Shown: positions 21,084 to 30,488, counted from the stretch's first letter. The stretch is DNA of 64,000 nt from Candidatus Sulfidibacterium hydrothermale (GCF_020149915.1 NZ_CP083760.1:2418001-2482000), one strand, 5' to 3'. Made by a program: numbers and translations. Notes: generated from the letters alone by a model not told the origin.

Positions 21084-21293
21084 ATGACTAAATTAATCAA
21101 AAAAGTATTTTATTTTTATTACGACGGGTTCCGGAACATGACCGTAGGAAAAAGATTATGGGTTATTGTTCTCATCAAACTCTTTATCATCTTTGTCATT
21201 TTCAAACTCTTTTTCTTCCACGACTTCCTCAAGACCAATTTCAAGACCGATCAGCAAAGAAGCGATTACGTGATTGAACAATTAACAAAATAA
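21084..21293 (+). CDS. DUF4492 small membrane protein of the bd-oxidase operon
   Basis: A 69-residue protein with one hydrophobic helix at about residues 25-47 (RLWVIVLIKLFIIFVIFKLF), flanked by Tyr/Lys-rich ends. It matches in size and pattern the DUF4492 family that precedes cydA in Bacteroidota and in some Campylobacterota. It starts 23 nt before cydA, so it belongs to the same transcript. A role in assembly or as an accessory subunit of cytochrome bd is inferred from context only. Confidence 0.8.
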   Translation: MTKLIKKVFYFYYDGFRNMTVGKRLWVIVLIKLFIIFVIFKLFFFHDFLKTNFKTDQQRSDYVIEQLTK

Positions 21294-21316
21294 AGTTACA
21301 AATCATTATTAATTAA

Positions 21317-22864
21317 ATGCTTATGGAACATTTTAACATGGCCCTGGTTGATTGGTCCCGGGCGCAGTTTGCGCTCACGGCATTGTATCACTGGCTGTTT
21401 GTCCCGCTTACGCTGGGAACCAGTTTTATTCTTGCCATCATGGAGACCATCTATGTAAAAACGGGAAAAGAGATCTGGAAACGGATTACAAAGTTCTGGA
21501 TGACCTTGTTTGCCATTAACTTTGCAATCGGTGTGGCTACTGGTATTATTCTGGAATTTGAGTTCGGTACCAACTGGTCGAACTATTCTTGGTTTGTTGG
21601 CGACATTTTCGGTGCGCCGCTGGCTATTGAAGGAATTATGGCTTTCTTTATGGAATCCACCTTTTTTGCCGTTATGTTTTTCGGATGGAACAAAGTCAGC
21701 AAAGGTTTTCACCTGACATCCACCTGGCTGGTAGCTATCGGCTCCAACCTTTCGGCATTATGGATTTTGGTAGCTAATGCCTGGATGCAAAACCCGGTAG
21801 GAATGCACTTTAACCCCGAAACCGCCCGTAATGAAATGGTCGATTTCTGGGCTATTTTATTCTCGCCCACAGCCGTAAACAAATTTTTACATACCATTTC
21901 TTCGGCTTATGTATTGTCGGCTATTTTTGTTCTCGGTGTTAGTGCCTGGTTTTTGCTGAAAAAACGGAACGAAGCCCTGGCCAAACGGAGTATGATTGTA
22001 GCCGGAACGTTCGGGTTAATCATGTCAATTTTTATGGTGACCACCGGTGACGAATCAGCAAGACAGATTTTTAATGTGCAGCCCATGAAATTTGCTTCTA
22101 TGGAAGGTTTGTATCATGGCGAAAGCAATGCTGCTCTCACCGCTGTTGGATTTTTTACCAAAGTACCCAAACCCGAAGATCCGGATGCCAATGACTGGGG
22201 ACCAAAAATCAAGATTCCCGGTATGCTTTCTTACCTGGCCACCCTGGATCCCAAAGCTTATGTTCCGGGCATTAACGATATGATCAACGGGAACAAAGCC
22301 CACAATATCATTTCGTATTACGACCGGATAAAAATGGGAAAACTGGCCATTGCAGCACTGAAAGAGTTTCAGCTGGCCAAAAAAGCCAAAAACGACAGCA
22401 AAGCGGCAGCAGCGCTGAAAACGTTTGAAGCCAACTATAAATATTTCGGGTACGGATATTATGATGATCCGCATAAATTGATTCCTGACGTACCGCTTAC
22501 CTTCTATTCGTTCCATATTATGGTGGGACTGGGAACACTCTTTATTTTCATCTTCCTGTTTGCCGTCATTTACGGTGTAAAAGGAAAACTCACCCAAAAA
22601 CGCTGGTTACTTTACGTGGCTTTATGGGCTATTCCGTTTGCTTATCTTGCTCAGGAAGCCGGCTGGATGGTAGCTGAATTTGGACGTCAGCCCTGGGTTG
22701 TTCAGGACTATATGCCGACTCTGTCAGCTGTTTCGAACATCGATCAAACTTCGGTAATCATTACCTTTTTCTTGTTTGCCGTTGTATTTACGGTACTGCT
22801 GATTGCCGAAGTAAAGATTATGCTCAATCAAATTAAACAACTAAAAGATGGAGGGCAGCAATAA
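21317..22864 (+). CDS. cydA: Cytochrome bd ubiquinol oxidase subunit I
   Basis: A 515-residue polytopic subunit that oxidises quinol and reduces O2 at hemes b558, b595 and d; it is a high-affinity oxidase suited to low O2. DWSRAQFALTALYHWLF near the N-terminus holds the heme histidine at about residue 25, and the signature EFGRQPWVVQDYMPT lies near residue 455. A long hydrophilic segment of about 100 residues near 270-375 is the quinol-loop region. A second Met two codons later is an equally good start. The stop shares its last base with the cydB ATG. Confidence 0.97.
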   Translation: MLMEHFNMALVDWSRAQFALTALYHWLFVPLTLGTSFILAIMETIYVKTGKEIWKRITKFWMTLFAINFAIGVATGIILEFEFGTNWSNYSWFVGDIFGAPLAIEGIMAFFMESTFFAVMFFGWNKVSKGFHLTSTWLVAIGSNLSALWILVANAWMQNPVGMHFNPETARNEMVDFWAILFSPTAVNKFLHTISSAYVLSAIFVLGVSAWFLLKKRNEALAKRSMIVAGTFGLIMSIFMVTTGDESARQIFNVQPMKFASMEGLYHGESNAALTAVGFFTKVPKPEDPDANDWGPKIKIPGMLSYLATLDPKAYVPGINDMINGNKAHNIISYYDRIKMGKLAIAALKEFQLAKKAKNDSKAAAALKTFEANYKYFGYGYYDDPHKLIPDVPLTFYSFHIMVGLGTLFIFIFLFAVIYGVKGKLTQKRWLLYVALWAIPFAYLAQEAGWMVAEFGRQPWVVQDYMPTLSAVSNIDQTSVIITFFLFAVVFTVLLIAEVKIMLNQIKQLKDGGQQ

Positions 22865-24021
22865 TGTTTGAAAATTTATCATATCTCGCATTACAGCAAT
22901 ACTGGTGGGCTATCATTGCCCTGCTTGGTGGCATTTTGGTTTTCATGCTGTTTGTCCAGGGCGGACAAACCTTGCTGTACACCATTGGAAAAACCGATAC
23001 AGAAGTTAAAATGCTCGTGAACTCGCTGGGACGGAAATGGGACATTACCTTTACTTCCCTTGTTGTTTTCGGCGGTGCTGCTTTTGCTTCTTTCCCGCTC
23101 TTTTATTCTACCAGTTTTGGCGGAGCTTACTGGGTGTGGATGATCATCTTGTTTGCCTTTATTCTGCAGGCCGTTTCGTACGAATACCGCAGTAAAGCCA
23201 AAAACTGGCTGGGAACCCGTACCTATGACACTTTTTTGTTTATTAACGGGTTAATAGGAACCGTTTTCTTGGGAACTGCTGTAGCAACCTTTTTTACCGG
23301 CTCCCTATTCTCGGTTAGCGCCATGCATCACTCCTTCTGGCAGTCACCTTACAAAGGACTGGAACTGGCACTGAATTTTGGCCGTTATGCCACTTACATT
23401 AACCTGTCACTCGGACTGGCCGTATTTTTCCTTTCCCGGATTTTGGCTTCGCTCTATTTCATGAACAACATCGATGATGAAACCATCATGGAAAGAGCCA
23501 AAAAACAGGTGATGAAAAACACCATTCCTTTCCTGTTTTTCTTTCTCTTTTTCCTGATCAACATTTTGGTCATGAAAGGTTTCAACTACGATCCGGTGAC
23601 TAAAGTGGTCAATATGGAATCGTTTAAGTATCTCCATAACCTGTTGGCCATGCCGTTGGTACTCATCATTCTGTTGTTGGGTGTTGTTTTGGTATTGTGG
23701 GGGATTTATCGGGCCGTTTTTGCTACGGAAAAATGCGGTAAAAAAGCCATCTGGTTTTCCGGTTTGGGAACTATTTTAACGGTTTTTGCCTTGTTTTTAA
23801 TGGCAGGATATAACCACACTGCTTTTTACCCTTCCATTTTTGACCTGCAAAGTTCATTAACCATTCAAAACGCATCATCCAGTAAATACACACTCACCGC
23901 AATGAGTTACGTTTCCTTACTGGTACCCTTTGTAGTGGCTTATATTTGGTATGCCTGGGCACAAATGAACAAAACGCCCATTACCAGAAAAGAAATGGAA
24001 GAAGATGCACACGCTTATTAA
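22864..24021 (+). CDS. cydB: Cytochrome bd ubiquinol oxidase subunit II
   Basis: A 385-residue membrane protein with about nine helices, the partner of CydA. It starts MFENLSYLALQQYWWAIIALLGG, the usual beginning in Bacteroidota. TAATG coupling with cydA shows co-translation. The C-terminus extends into KTPITRKEMEEDAHAY. It is followed 19 nt later by a 39-codon gene. Confidence 0.97.
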   Translation: MFENLSYLALQQYWWAIIALLGGILVFMLFVQGGQTLLYTIGKTDTEVKMLVNSLGRKWDITFTSLVVFGGAAFASFPLFYSTSFGGAYWVWMIILFAFILQAVSYEYRSKAKNWLGTRTYDTFLFINGLIGTVFLGTAVATFFTGSLFSVSAMHHSFWQSPYKGLELALNFGRYATYINLSLGLAVFFLSRILASLYFMNNIDDETIMERAKKQVMKNTIPFLFFFLFFLINILVMKGFNYDPVTKVVNMESFKYLHNLLAMPLVLIILLLGVVLVLWGIYRAVFATEKCGKKAIWFSGLGTILTVFALFLMAGYNHTAFYPSIFDLQSSLTIQNASSSKYTLTAMSYVSLLVPFVVAYIWYAWAQMNKTPITRKEMEEDAHAY

Positions 24022-24040
24022 ACCTTAAAAACAAAAACTT

Positions 24041-24160
24041 ATGTATACAACAGAAATTTTATGGTTTATATCATGGCCTGTTCTCATCTGGTTTTCCTAC
24101 AAAATGGTAAGACTGGCCGTAGATAAATTTGAAAAAACAGAAGAAGCAGCCGAGAACTAA
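24041..24160 (+). CDS. CydX-like small subunit of cytochrome bd
   Basis: A 39-residue frame, ATG at 24041 and TAA at 24158-24160, 19 nt after cydB. It encodes a Trp-rich hydrophobic helix (ILWFISWPVLIWFSYKMV) followed by a charged tail KFEKTEEAAEN. Size, single helix and position match CydX/CydH-type small subunits that stabilise heme d in bd oxidases, though the sequence is not close to the enterobacterial CydX. A strong terminator follows at once, closing the operon. It is easily missed because of its length. Confidence 0.75.
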   Translation: MYTTEILWFISWPVLIWFSYKMVRLAVDKFEKTEEAAEN

Positions 24161-24182
24161 TCTGGCTGATGATAACCTGCAT

Positions 24183-24220
24183 AAAAAGGCTTTGATTGAT
24201 CAATCAAAGCCTTTTTTTAT
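24183..24220 (+). terminator. Terminator of the cyd operon
   Basis: A 34-nt perfect palindrome (24183-24216) built on AAAAAGGCTTTGATTGA and its complement, with a T run, 22 nt after the CydX-like stop. It would also act on the minus strand. Confidence 0.85.
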
Positions 24221-24243
24221 GGAGATGTGACAGGGATAATACC

Positions 24244-24281
24244 ATCCACTTTTCAAGTCTTGTCCGACTTGAAAAGTGGAT
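24244..24281. repeat. Perfect 16-bp inverted repeat
   Basis: ATCCACTTTTCAAGTC (24244-24259) and its exact complement (24266-24281) surround the loop TTGTCC. There is no T run, so it is not an obvious terminator; it may be a small repeat unit or an RNA processing site. Confidence 0.7.
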
Positions 24282-24890
24282 GCAGAAAAATTCTCCCCCT
24301 TGTCTTTTCTCCACCTAGGATCTCGTCCGTGTTTGCCCGCCAGAGGGCGGATGGCTACGGACAAACGCGAATAAGATCAGTTGCCAAATGAAACTTGAAC
24401 AACAAAAGATATTTCGCTGCGCTCAATTGACAAAACAATTGACTTTTAATGTTTTAAACCACATATAAAATCAATCTGAAGGGATTTCTTTTCTGAAAAT
24501 CTGCGAAGTTCCTTTATTTAACCCCTTTGGGGTTATTTTTTCTTTGCTGATTTTTTCCTGCACTTCGTGCAGGATTATTTCGGTTTTATCCCTTCAGGAT
24601 AAAGATAGTCTTCAGAAAACAAGATAAAAAATACAATACTGTTTGTTCTGTCTTCCTGTCCAAAGGACTCTGCCGACGGCATCACTTCGTGACTTCGGAG
24701 AACGGAGCGCAACAAAACGAAGGATCTCTTTGGATGTGCAAATAGGTAATTTTTGACGTGGTTCTTTAATTGGAAAATTTCTTTTGCTTATCCCATTACA
24801 TCTGAATGAAATTTACAGGCAATAGACATTACTTTCATTTTCCCGGACAAAACCCGTATTTTTACACCACCAAATAAAAAATTAACCAGA
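24282..24890. other. Gene-free, hairpin-rich intergenic region
   Basis: About 600 nt between the cyd operon and rsmE with no credible gene. It contains short palindromes such as CCTGCACTTCGTGCAGG, CCGCCAGAGGGCGG and CCCCTTTGGGG, and GAAGGATCTCTTTGG-type words that resemble the intergenic repeat family at 12.3 and 31.5 kb. It looks like decayed repetitive intergenic DNA. Confidence 0.55.
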
Positions 24891-25598
24891 ATGAATATCA
24901 ACCTGTTTTTTGTTCCTGAAATCCTTTCCCCGGTTTTTCAGCTACCGGCTGAGGAATCAAAACATATTGTGAAGGTTTTACGAATGAAAATAAACGATAA
25001 AATTCAGGTTACCGACGGAAAGGGGTTTTTGTACCACTGCCGGATTGTGGAAGCCAACCCAAAAGGAACCCTTCTGGAAATTATTTCAAAAGAAGAAGGC
25101 CATGACAAACGGGATTTTTTTCTCCATATTGCAGTAGCTCCCACCAAAAACATCAACCGTTATGAATGGTTTCTGGAAAAAGCTACCGAAATTGGAATTG
25201 ACCGGATTACCCCGTTTTTGTCGGAGCACTCTGAGCGCAAGGTGGTAAAACCCGACCGGTTGAACCGCGTCATCGTAGCCGCCATGAAACAATCATTAAA
25301 AACCCGGCTCCCGGTTTTAGACCCACTGACTTCTTTCGGCGAACTAATCCGGCAGCCTTTTGACGGCAAAAAATACATTGCTTACATTGATGACCAGGTA
25401 AACCGCGAGCTGGTACATACATATCAAAAAGGCGAGAATGCCATGGTATTAATCGGACCGGAAGGGGGCTTCAGCGCAAAAGAGGTAGAACAAGCCGAAG
25501 CCGAAGGTTTTATTCCCGTAAAACTGGGTCCGTCACGATTACGTACTGAAACAGCTGCAGTAGCTTCCTGCTTAACCATAAATATTGTAAATTACTGA
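24891..25598 (+). CDS. rsmE: 16S rRNA (uracil(1498)-N(3))-methyltransferase
   Basis: A 235-residue SPOUT-class enzyme that methylates U1498 of 16S rRNA using SAM. The N-terminal PUA-like domain holds EESKHIVKVLRMKINDKI. The C-terminal trefoil knot carries VLIGPEGGFSAKEVEQA near 180-195 and KLGPSRLRTETAAVAS near 212-227, both classic RsmE motifs. It is followed 8 nt later by a flavoprotein gene on the same strand. Confidence 0.95.
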   Translation: MNINLFFVPEILSPVFQLPAEESKHIVKVLRMKINDKIQVTDGKGFLYHCRIVEANPKGTLLEIISKEEGHDKRDFFLHIAVAPTKNINRYEWFLEKATEIGIDRITPFLSEHSERKVVKPDRLNRVIVAAMKQSLKTRLPVLDPLTSFGELIRQPFDGKKYIAYIDDQVNRELVHTYQKGENAMVLIGPEGGFSAKEVEQAEAEGFIPVKLGPSRLRTETAAVASCLTINIVNY

Positions 25599-25606
25599 TT
25601 CATAAC

Positions 25607-26638
25607 ATGAAATCGTATGATGTCATTATTGTTGGAGCTGGTCCGGCCGGATTACGTTGTGCCGAAATTTTGGGACAATCCGGGAAAAGTGTTCTTTTGC
25701 TGGAGAAAAAACCGGAAACCGGGCCAAAAGTATGTGCCGGAGGGATTACCAGAAAATCCCTGGAATTGATGGAAATACCCGATTCCATTATCGAGATGGA
25801 AATCAACAAAGCCCGGATTGTTGGCCCCACACGCGACTTCACCACTCAGGGGGTAAAAAAACCCTTTACTTTTATGGTCAACCGCAAAGATTTTGGCCAG
25901 TGGCAACAGCAAAAGCTGCAATCATTTGAACAGGTAACCGTAATGAACCAGGCACAGGTTACCACTGTAGATAAAAACTTCGTTGAAATAAATCGCAGCA
26001 AACGGCTGGGCTATCGTTATCTTGTAGGAGCCGACGGAGCAACCTCCATTGTCCGGCGGTTTTTAAAACTTCCGGTAAAAAAACAGCTGGTTACCTTTCA
26101 GTATCTGATTCCGGAAAAAAACAGCCGTCGATTTGAGATTCACATGGATAACCGCTATTTCCGGTCGGGCTACGCCTGGATTTTCCCCCATCGCGGACAT
26201 CTTGCCGTTGGCTGTCTGGCCGATCCCAAAAAAGTACCGGTGCAAGTTCTCAAAAAAGGATTTCACCAATGGCTGAAAAAAGAAAAATTTGATCTTTCCA
26301 AAGCCGAATATCAAAGTTTTCCTATTGCATACGACTACCGCGGATACCGGTTTGGCAATATTTTTTTGTGTGGAGAAGCTGCGGGGCTGGCTTCAGGGCT
26401 TACCGGCGAGGGAATACACGCAGCCCTGCTGTCAGGCGAAGAAATCGCCCGAACCATTATCAACCCCGACCATCCGGAAGATAAAATAAAGGCCGTGTTA
26501 CACTACAAAAAAATGCAGGATCGTTTTTTGGAACTCCTGCACATGGCAGGTCCCGTCCGCAATTTGATTTTCCGTACCATTCTTTATCTGATGAACAACA
26601 AACGTTTTAATCAGAAAGTTACCGACGGTTTTTCATAG
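25607..26638 (+). CDS. Geranylgeranyl-reductase-family FAD-dependent oxidoreductase
   Basis: A 343-residue flavoprotein. The Rossmann FAD motif VIIVGAGPAGLRCAEI is at residues about 5-20, the family word KVCAGGITRKSLEL at about 44-57, GADGATSIVRRFLK near 144-157 and the second FAD site CGEAAGLASGLTGEGIHAAL near 252-271. The family saturates isoprenoid double bonds (geranylgeranyl chains, polyprenols) or acts on other hydrophobic substrates. Substrate here is unknown. It shares a transcript direction with rsmE and the following acyltransferase; idi at 34.3 kb shows isoprenoid synthesis is present. Confidence 0.85.
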   Translation: MKSYDVIIVGAGPAGLRCAEILGQSGKSVLLLEKKPETGPKVCAGGITRKSLELMEIPDSIIEMEINKARIVGPTRDFTTQGVKKPFTFMVNRKDFGQWQQQKLQSFEQVTVMNQAQVTTVDKNFVEINRSKRLGYRYLVGADGATSIVRRFLKLPVKKQLVTFQYLIPEKNSRRFEIHMDNRYFRSGYAWIFPHRGHLAVGCLADPKKVPVQVLKKGFHQWLKKEKFDLSKAEYQSFPIAYDYRGYRFGNIFLCGEAAGLASGLTGEGIHAALLSGEEIARTIINPDHPEDKIKAVLHYKKMQDRFLELLHMAGPVRNLIFRTILYLMNNKRFNQKVTDGFS

Positions 26639-26668
26639 AGAAACGCCCCACTTCAGGCCGACTTTTTG

Positions 26669-26676
26669 TATCTTTG
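26669..26676 (+). promoter_or_regulatory. -7 box upstream of the acyltransferase gene
   Basis: TATCTTTG followed by CGCATC matches TAnnTTTG, 20 nt before the ATG at 26696. Its location rules out a TTG start at 26666. Confidence 0.5.
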
Positions 26677-26695
26677 CGCATCACAGGAAAAAAGG

Positions 26696-27862
26696 ATGAC
26701 TATGAACGTGACGGATTTTGACAGCATTAGACCATACAACGAAGAAGAAGCAAAAGAAGCCTTTCAGCGAATTGTCCGGCAACATGAATTTAGGACCATT
26801 GTTGCTTTTGCCTTTGGCGAAGACAAGATTGATGAAATGATTGCCCGGGTAGCCGCTACAAAATCCATCAACGAATTTCAACGGAATTTTATGCGGCCAT
26901 TGGTGCAGGAGCTGGTCAAAAAAACCACCCGCGGCCTGACGGTTTCCGGATTTCATTCTTTGCGTCCTGACGATCCGCATCTTTTTATCGGAAACCATCG
27001 CGATATTACGCTGGACTCTTCCATCCTGGCTACCATCCTGACGGATTACGACATTTTTTTGGCAATCACCTGGGGCGATAACCTGATGGTTTCTCCTTTT
27101 GTTACCGATTTAGGCAAAGTAAACCGCATGGTTACGGTATTTCGTGAAGGAACTCCCCGCGAGATTTTATTAAACTCTCAACGGCTCTCTGCCTATCTGC
27201 GAAAAACTATTCTCGAAGACAAATTATACGTTTGGATTGCCCAGCGAAAGGGCCGGGCGAAAAACGGAGACGACAGAACCGATCCGGGAGTTCTGAAAAT
27301 GCTGAGCTTGTCAGGAAAAGGAGATCTTGTAGAAAAATTAAAACCGTTAAACATCCGCCCGGTATGCGTTTCATACGAATGGGAGCCTTGTGATATCCAG
27401 AAAGTTAAAGAGCTTTACATTTCATCCAGGCAAACCTATGTAAAAAGTAAAGATGAAGATCTGCAAAGTATTATCGGAGGTATTATGGGACAAAAAGGGC
27501 GCGTACATTACGCTGTAGGAAACAGCCTGAATGCCGCCATGGACAAACTGCCGGAAGACCTTCCCAACAACGAACGGCTGCAAAGGATTACTTCGCTTAT
27601 CGACATTGAGATGTTTAACAGCTACCGGCTTTGGCCCAACAATTTCCTGGCACTCGATCTGTTAAATAACAGCCGGGAGTTTCAAAACCATTATGATGCC
27701 AAAACAGAAAAAGCTTTTGAAGAAAAAACAGCTGTCATGCTGGAAAAGCTTCAATCTGTAAAAGGAAATCCGGAAGAACTGATACAGCTTTTCCGGACTT
27801 TATATGCCAAACCACTTCAAAACAAACTGGAAAACAACCTGTCTCCAGACAGTCCCCAATAA
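26696..27862 (+). CDS. PlsC-like acyltransferase
   Basis: A 388-residue protein with a glycerolphosphate-acyltransferase core. The block FIGNHRDITLDSSIL near residue 97 corresponds to the NHxxxxD region, and TVFREGTPREIL and the WIAQRKGRAKNGDD block are further acyltransferase motifs. It resembles the roughly 390-residue PlsC-like acyltransferases common in Bacteroidota, where the spacing is NHRDIxLD. The upstream frame begins with TTG inside the promoter, so ATG at 26696 (or 26702) is the start. It probably acts in phospholipid or lipid acylation; the acceptor is unknown. Confidence 0.8.
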   Translation: MTMNVTDFDSIRPYNEEEAKEAFQRIVRQHEFRTIVAFAFGEDKIDEMIARVAATKSINEFQRNFMRPLVQELVKKTTRGLTVSGFHSLRPDDPHLFIGNHRDITLDSSILATILTDYDIFLAITWGDNLMVSPFVTDLGKVNRMVTVFREGTPREILLNSQRLSAYLRKTILEDKLYVWIAQRKGRAKNGDDRTDPGVLKMLSLSGKGDLVEKLKPLNIRPVCVSYEWEPCDIQKVKELYISSRQTYVKSKDEDLQSIIGGIMGQKGRVHYAVGNSLNAAMDKLPEDLPNNERLQRITSLIDIEMFNSYRLWPNNFLALDLLNNSREFQNHYDAKTEKAFEEKTAVMLEKLQSVKGNPEELIQLFRTLYAKPLQNKLENNLSPDSPQ

Positions 27863-27876
27863 GCTAAGAAAGGCTG

Positions 27877-28761
27877 TTATTTTTTCTTCCCGCGGATCAT
27901 GGCTTCAAGCATATCCCACATTTCCTGAGGAATCGCTTCAAACATGTTAAATTCTCCGGCTCCCTGAAGCCATTCGCCACCATCAATGGTAATCACTTCT
28001 CCGTTGATATAGGCCGAAAAATCCGACATCAAATAAGCCGCCAGATTAGCCAGCTCCTGGTGTTCTCCAACCCTTTTGAGCGGCACTTTTTTACTGACAT
28101 CGAATTTTTCTCTTATGTCTCCAGGCAAAAGACGATCCCAGGCTCCCTTTGTAGGAAACGGCCCGGGGGCAATAGCATTCATGCGGATACCATATTTTGC
28201 CCATTCCACCGCCAGCGACCGCGTCATGGCCAACACACCAGCCTTGGCTGTTGCCGAAGGCACCACATAAGCACTACCGGTAAAAGCATAAGTGGTAACT
28301 ATATTCAACACCACTGCTTTTTTCTGTTTGGTTTTTATCCAGTGTTTTCCCAATGCCAGCGTACAGTTTTTACTGCCTTTCAATACGATGTCGATTACCG
28401 TGTCAAAAGCACGAGACGAAAGACGTTCCGTCGGGCTGATAAAATTGCCGGCTGCATTATTCAACAGGCCATCCACTTTTCCAAAAGTATCCAGTGTAGC
28501 CTTTAACATGGCCTGTACTTCATCATCATTTCTAACGTCGCACCGTACCGGCAACACCGTTCCACCGGTTTCGTTCATCAGTTCTTCTGCGGTTTTTTCC
28601 AGTTTTTCCAAATTCCGCGAAGTAATTACCACTTTTGCTCCCAATTGCAAAAAGTAACGGCTCATCGATCTTCCCAGTCCGGAACCTCCGCCGGTAACAA
28701 TGATCACATTGTCTTTCAATACCTCCGACGTAAACATCGGTGCTTTAAAATCATTTTCCAT
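27877..28761 (-). CDS. SDR oxidoreductase, 2,4-dienoyl-CoA reductase-like
   Basis: A 294-residue short-chain dehydrogenase starting MENDFKAPMFTSEV. The nucleotide motif TGGGSGLGRSMSR is near 22-34, and LLNNAAGNFISPTE is the NNAG-equivalent typical of mitochondrial/peroxisomal 2,4-dienoyl-CoA reductases. The usual catalytic Tyr-x3-Lys is replaced by PSATAKAG, as in that subfamily. It overlaps the acyl-CoA synthetase stop by 11 nt, so the pair probably works on unsaturated fatty acids. Confidence 0.83.
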   Translation of the reverse strand: MENDFKAPMFTSEVLKDNVIIVTGGGSGLGRSMSRYFLQLGAKVVITSRNLEKLEKTAEELMNETGGTVLPVRCDVRNDDEVQAMLKATLDTFGKVDGLLNNAAGNFISPTERLSSRAFDTVIDIVLKGSKNCTLALGKHWIKTKQKKAVVLNIVTTYAFTGSAYVVPSATAKAGVLAMTRSLAVEWAKYGIRMNAIAPGPFPTKGAWDRLLPGDIREKFDVSKKVPLKRVGEHQELANLAAYLMSDFSAYINGEVITIDGGEWLQGAGEFNMFEAIPQEMWDMLEAMIRGKKK

Positions 28762-30415
28762 CTTCTCCAATTTTTTCGTTATACAAAAACCGCTTGATCT
28801 TCTTGGTTGCCGTTTTAACAAATTCTTCATTTTGCGGAATGACCTGCTGTATGCGGGCAAACCGGCTTACCCGGCTATTAATAAAGTCTTTTAGTTCCCT
28901 GGCCAGGTCGTTATACGTTTTTTCCACATAATCAGAAACCCCATGCCTGAACTCTTTATATTTTTTTTCAATTTCGTCTCTGTCGAAATGGACCAGCGCC
29001 ACCAGTTTCCCTTTATGTTCTACTACCAGCGATTCTACCACATGTTTAAAGTTATTGATCACCGACTCAATCTCTTCGGGATAAATATTTTCGCCCCCCG
29101 GACCAATAATCACATTTTTCGAGCGTCCCCGGATATACAAATAGCCTTCTTCATCAAAAACGCCCAAATCACCCGTTCTGAACCAACCATCTTCGGTAAG
29201 TACCTGTTTGGTTAATTCCGGCTCTCTGTAATAGCCTTTCATCACATTGGGACCACGAGCCCAAATTTCACCTTCACCGGTTTTCTCATCCGGCCGGTAA
29301 ATTTTCACTTCCACGCCTTTGAGCACTTTACCGGCAGCCTGCAAACGGGCTTCTTTAGGTCCGAAAGCAGCAATCAACGGCGAAGTTTCCGTAAGGCCGT
29401 AACCCACAGCATACGGAAACTTAGCTTCAAGTAAAAACTCTTCTACCTGCTCATTAAGTTTGGCTCCACCGATGCCAAAAAATTTCAGTTCTCCACCAAA
29501 AGTTTTCAATAACTTTTTTCCGGCCATCCGGTTTAGCTTTTTCCTGAAAAAAGGCTTGGCATACAGTTTTTTTACCATCTTCTTTTCCATGAATGCCGGC
29601 AGAATCTTCGTTCGGTAGATCTTTTCAATGATCAACGGAACGGTCAGCATCATGGTCGGTTTTATTTTCTGAAAAGCCGGCAACAACACCGACGGTGAAG
29701 GTGCTCTTTTCAGGTAATAAATGCAAGCCCCATTGATCACCGGCAACAGAAAACCTATGGTATTCTCATAGGTATGCGAAAGCGGTAATACCGACAAAAA
29801 ACGGTCTTTCGGCGTAATTTTCTGAATGGTATTTCCCTGCACGGCATTAAAAGCAATGTTTTTATGGCTAAGCATTACCCCTTTTGATTTTCCTGTGGTT
29901 CCGGAAGTATAAATAATGGCAGCCAGATCATCTTCTGCCACCACATATTCTTTTTCTGAAACAGCATTTTCTTCAAAATACACAACCGGATTTCCTTCAA
30001 TCACGCGGAAATTTTCCACCGAAAGTTTATATTGCAACGAATGTATGTTTGAAGAAGCCAGCTTTGAAACCAAACCTTCGGAAACAAAAAGCGCTTTGGC
30101 ACGCGAATGCCGCAAAACATTCTTAATTTCTTCCGGAGAAAAATCGGGTAAAAGCGGGACAATCACCGCCCCCATGGAAACTACCGCAAAATAAGCAACG
30201 CCCCAATGTGGCATATTGGCACTCAACAAAGCCACCCGGTCACCAGGTACAATGCCCATTTTTTCGAGCCAGGCACTCACTGCCTTTACACGATAAAAAA
30301 ATTCCTGATAAGTAAGGGGTTTTTCTCCGACAAAAGCCACCATTGGTGCAGATGCGTGTTTTTTCACCGTGGTTTCGAGCAATGCCGGAAGTGTAAACAC
30401 AGGGAATTCAGCCAT
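28751..30415 (-). CDS. Long-chain acyl-CoA synthetase / AMP-binding ligase
   Basis: A 554-residue ANL-superfamily enzyme that activates a carboxylic acid to an acyl-AMP and then a CoA thioester. The P-loop-like motif IIYTSGTTGKSKGVMLSHKN is near 168-187, YGLTETSPLIA near 340 and WFRTGDLGVFDEEGYLYIRGR near 412-432. The substrate is not readable; a fatty acid is likely because the next gene is a dienoyl-CoA-reductase-like SDR. It has its own promoter. Confidence 0.9.
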   Translation of the reverse strand: MAEFPVFTLPALLETTVKKHASAPMVAFVGEKPLTYQEFFYRVKAVSAWLEKMGIVPGDRVALLSANMPHWGVAYFAVVSMGAVIVPLLPDFSPEEIKNVLRHSRAKALFVSEGLVSKLASSNIHSLQYKLSVENFRVIEGNPVVYFEENAVSEKEYVVAEDDLAAIIYTSGTTGKSKGVMLSHKNIAFNAVQGNTIQKITPKDRFLSVLPLSHTYENTIGFLLPVINGACIYYLKRAPSPSVLLPAFQKIKPTMMLTVPLIIEKIYRTKILPAFMEKKMVKKLYAKPFFRKKLNRMAGKKLLKTFGGELKFFGIGGAKLNEQVEEFLLEAKFPYAVGYGLTETSPLIAAFGPKEARLQAAGKVLKGVEVKIYRPDEKTGEGEIWARGPNVMKGYYREPELTKQVLTEDGWFRTGDLGVFDEEGYLYIRGRSKNVIIGPGGENIYPEEIESVINNFKHVVESLVVEHKGKLVALVHFDRDEIEKKYKEFRHGVSDYVEKTYNDLARELKDFINSRVSRFARIQQVIPQNEEFVKTATKKIKRFLYNEKIGEDGK

Positions 30416-30429
30416 ATTATATTTTTTTT

Positions 30430-30459
30430 CAAAAATAGGAAATTGTTTAAAAATAACAA
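30430..30459 (-). promoter_or_regulatory. Promoter of the acyl-CoA synthetase-SDR operon
   Basis: The minus strand shows TTG at 30459-30457, a 19-nt spacer and TATTTTTG at 30437-30430, an exact fit to the phylum consensus, 14 nt before the ATG. Confidence 0.75.
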
Positions 30460-30488
30460 CCCTTTAACAGGAAGCCCAAAATCCCATC

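Noticed and set aside
26666-26695. TTG start ten codons upstream for the acyltransferase
   Set aside because: The codons overlap a TAnnTTTG promoter box; the ATG at 26696 is the natural start.
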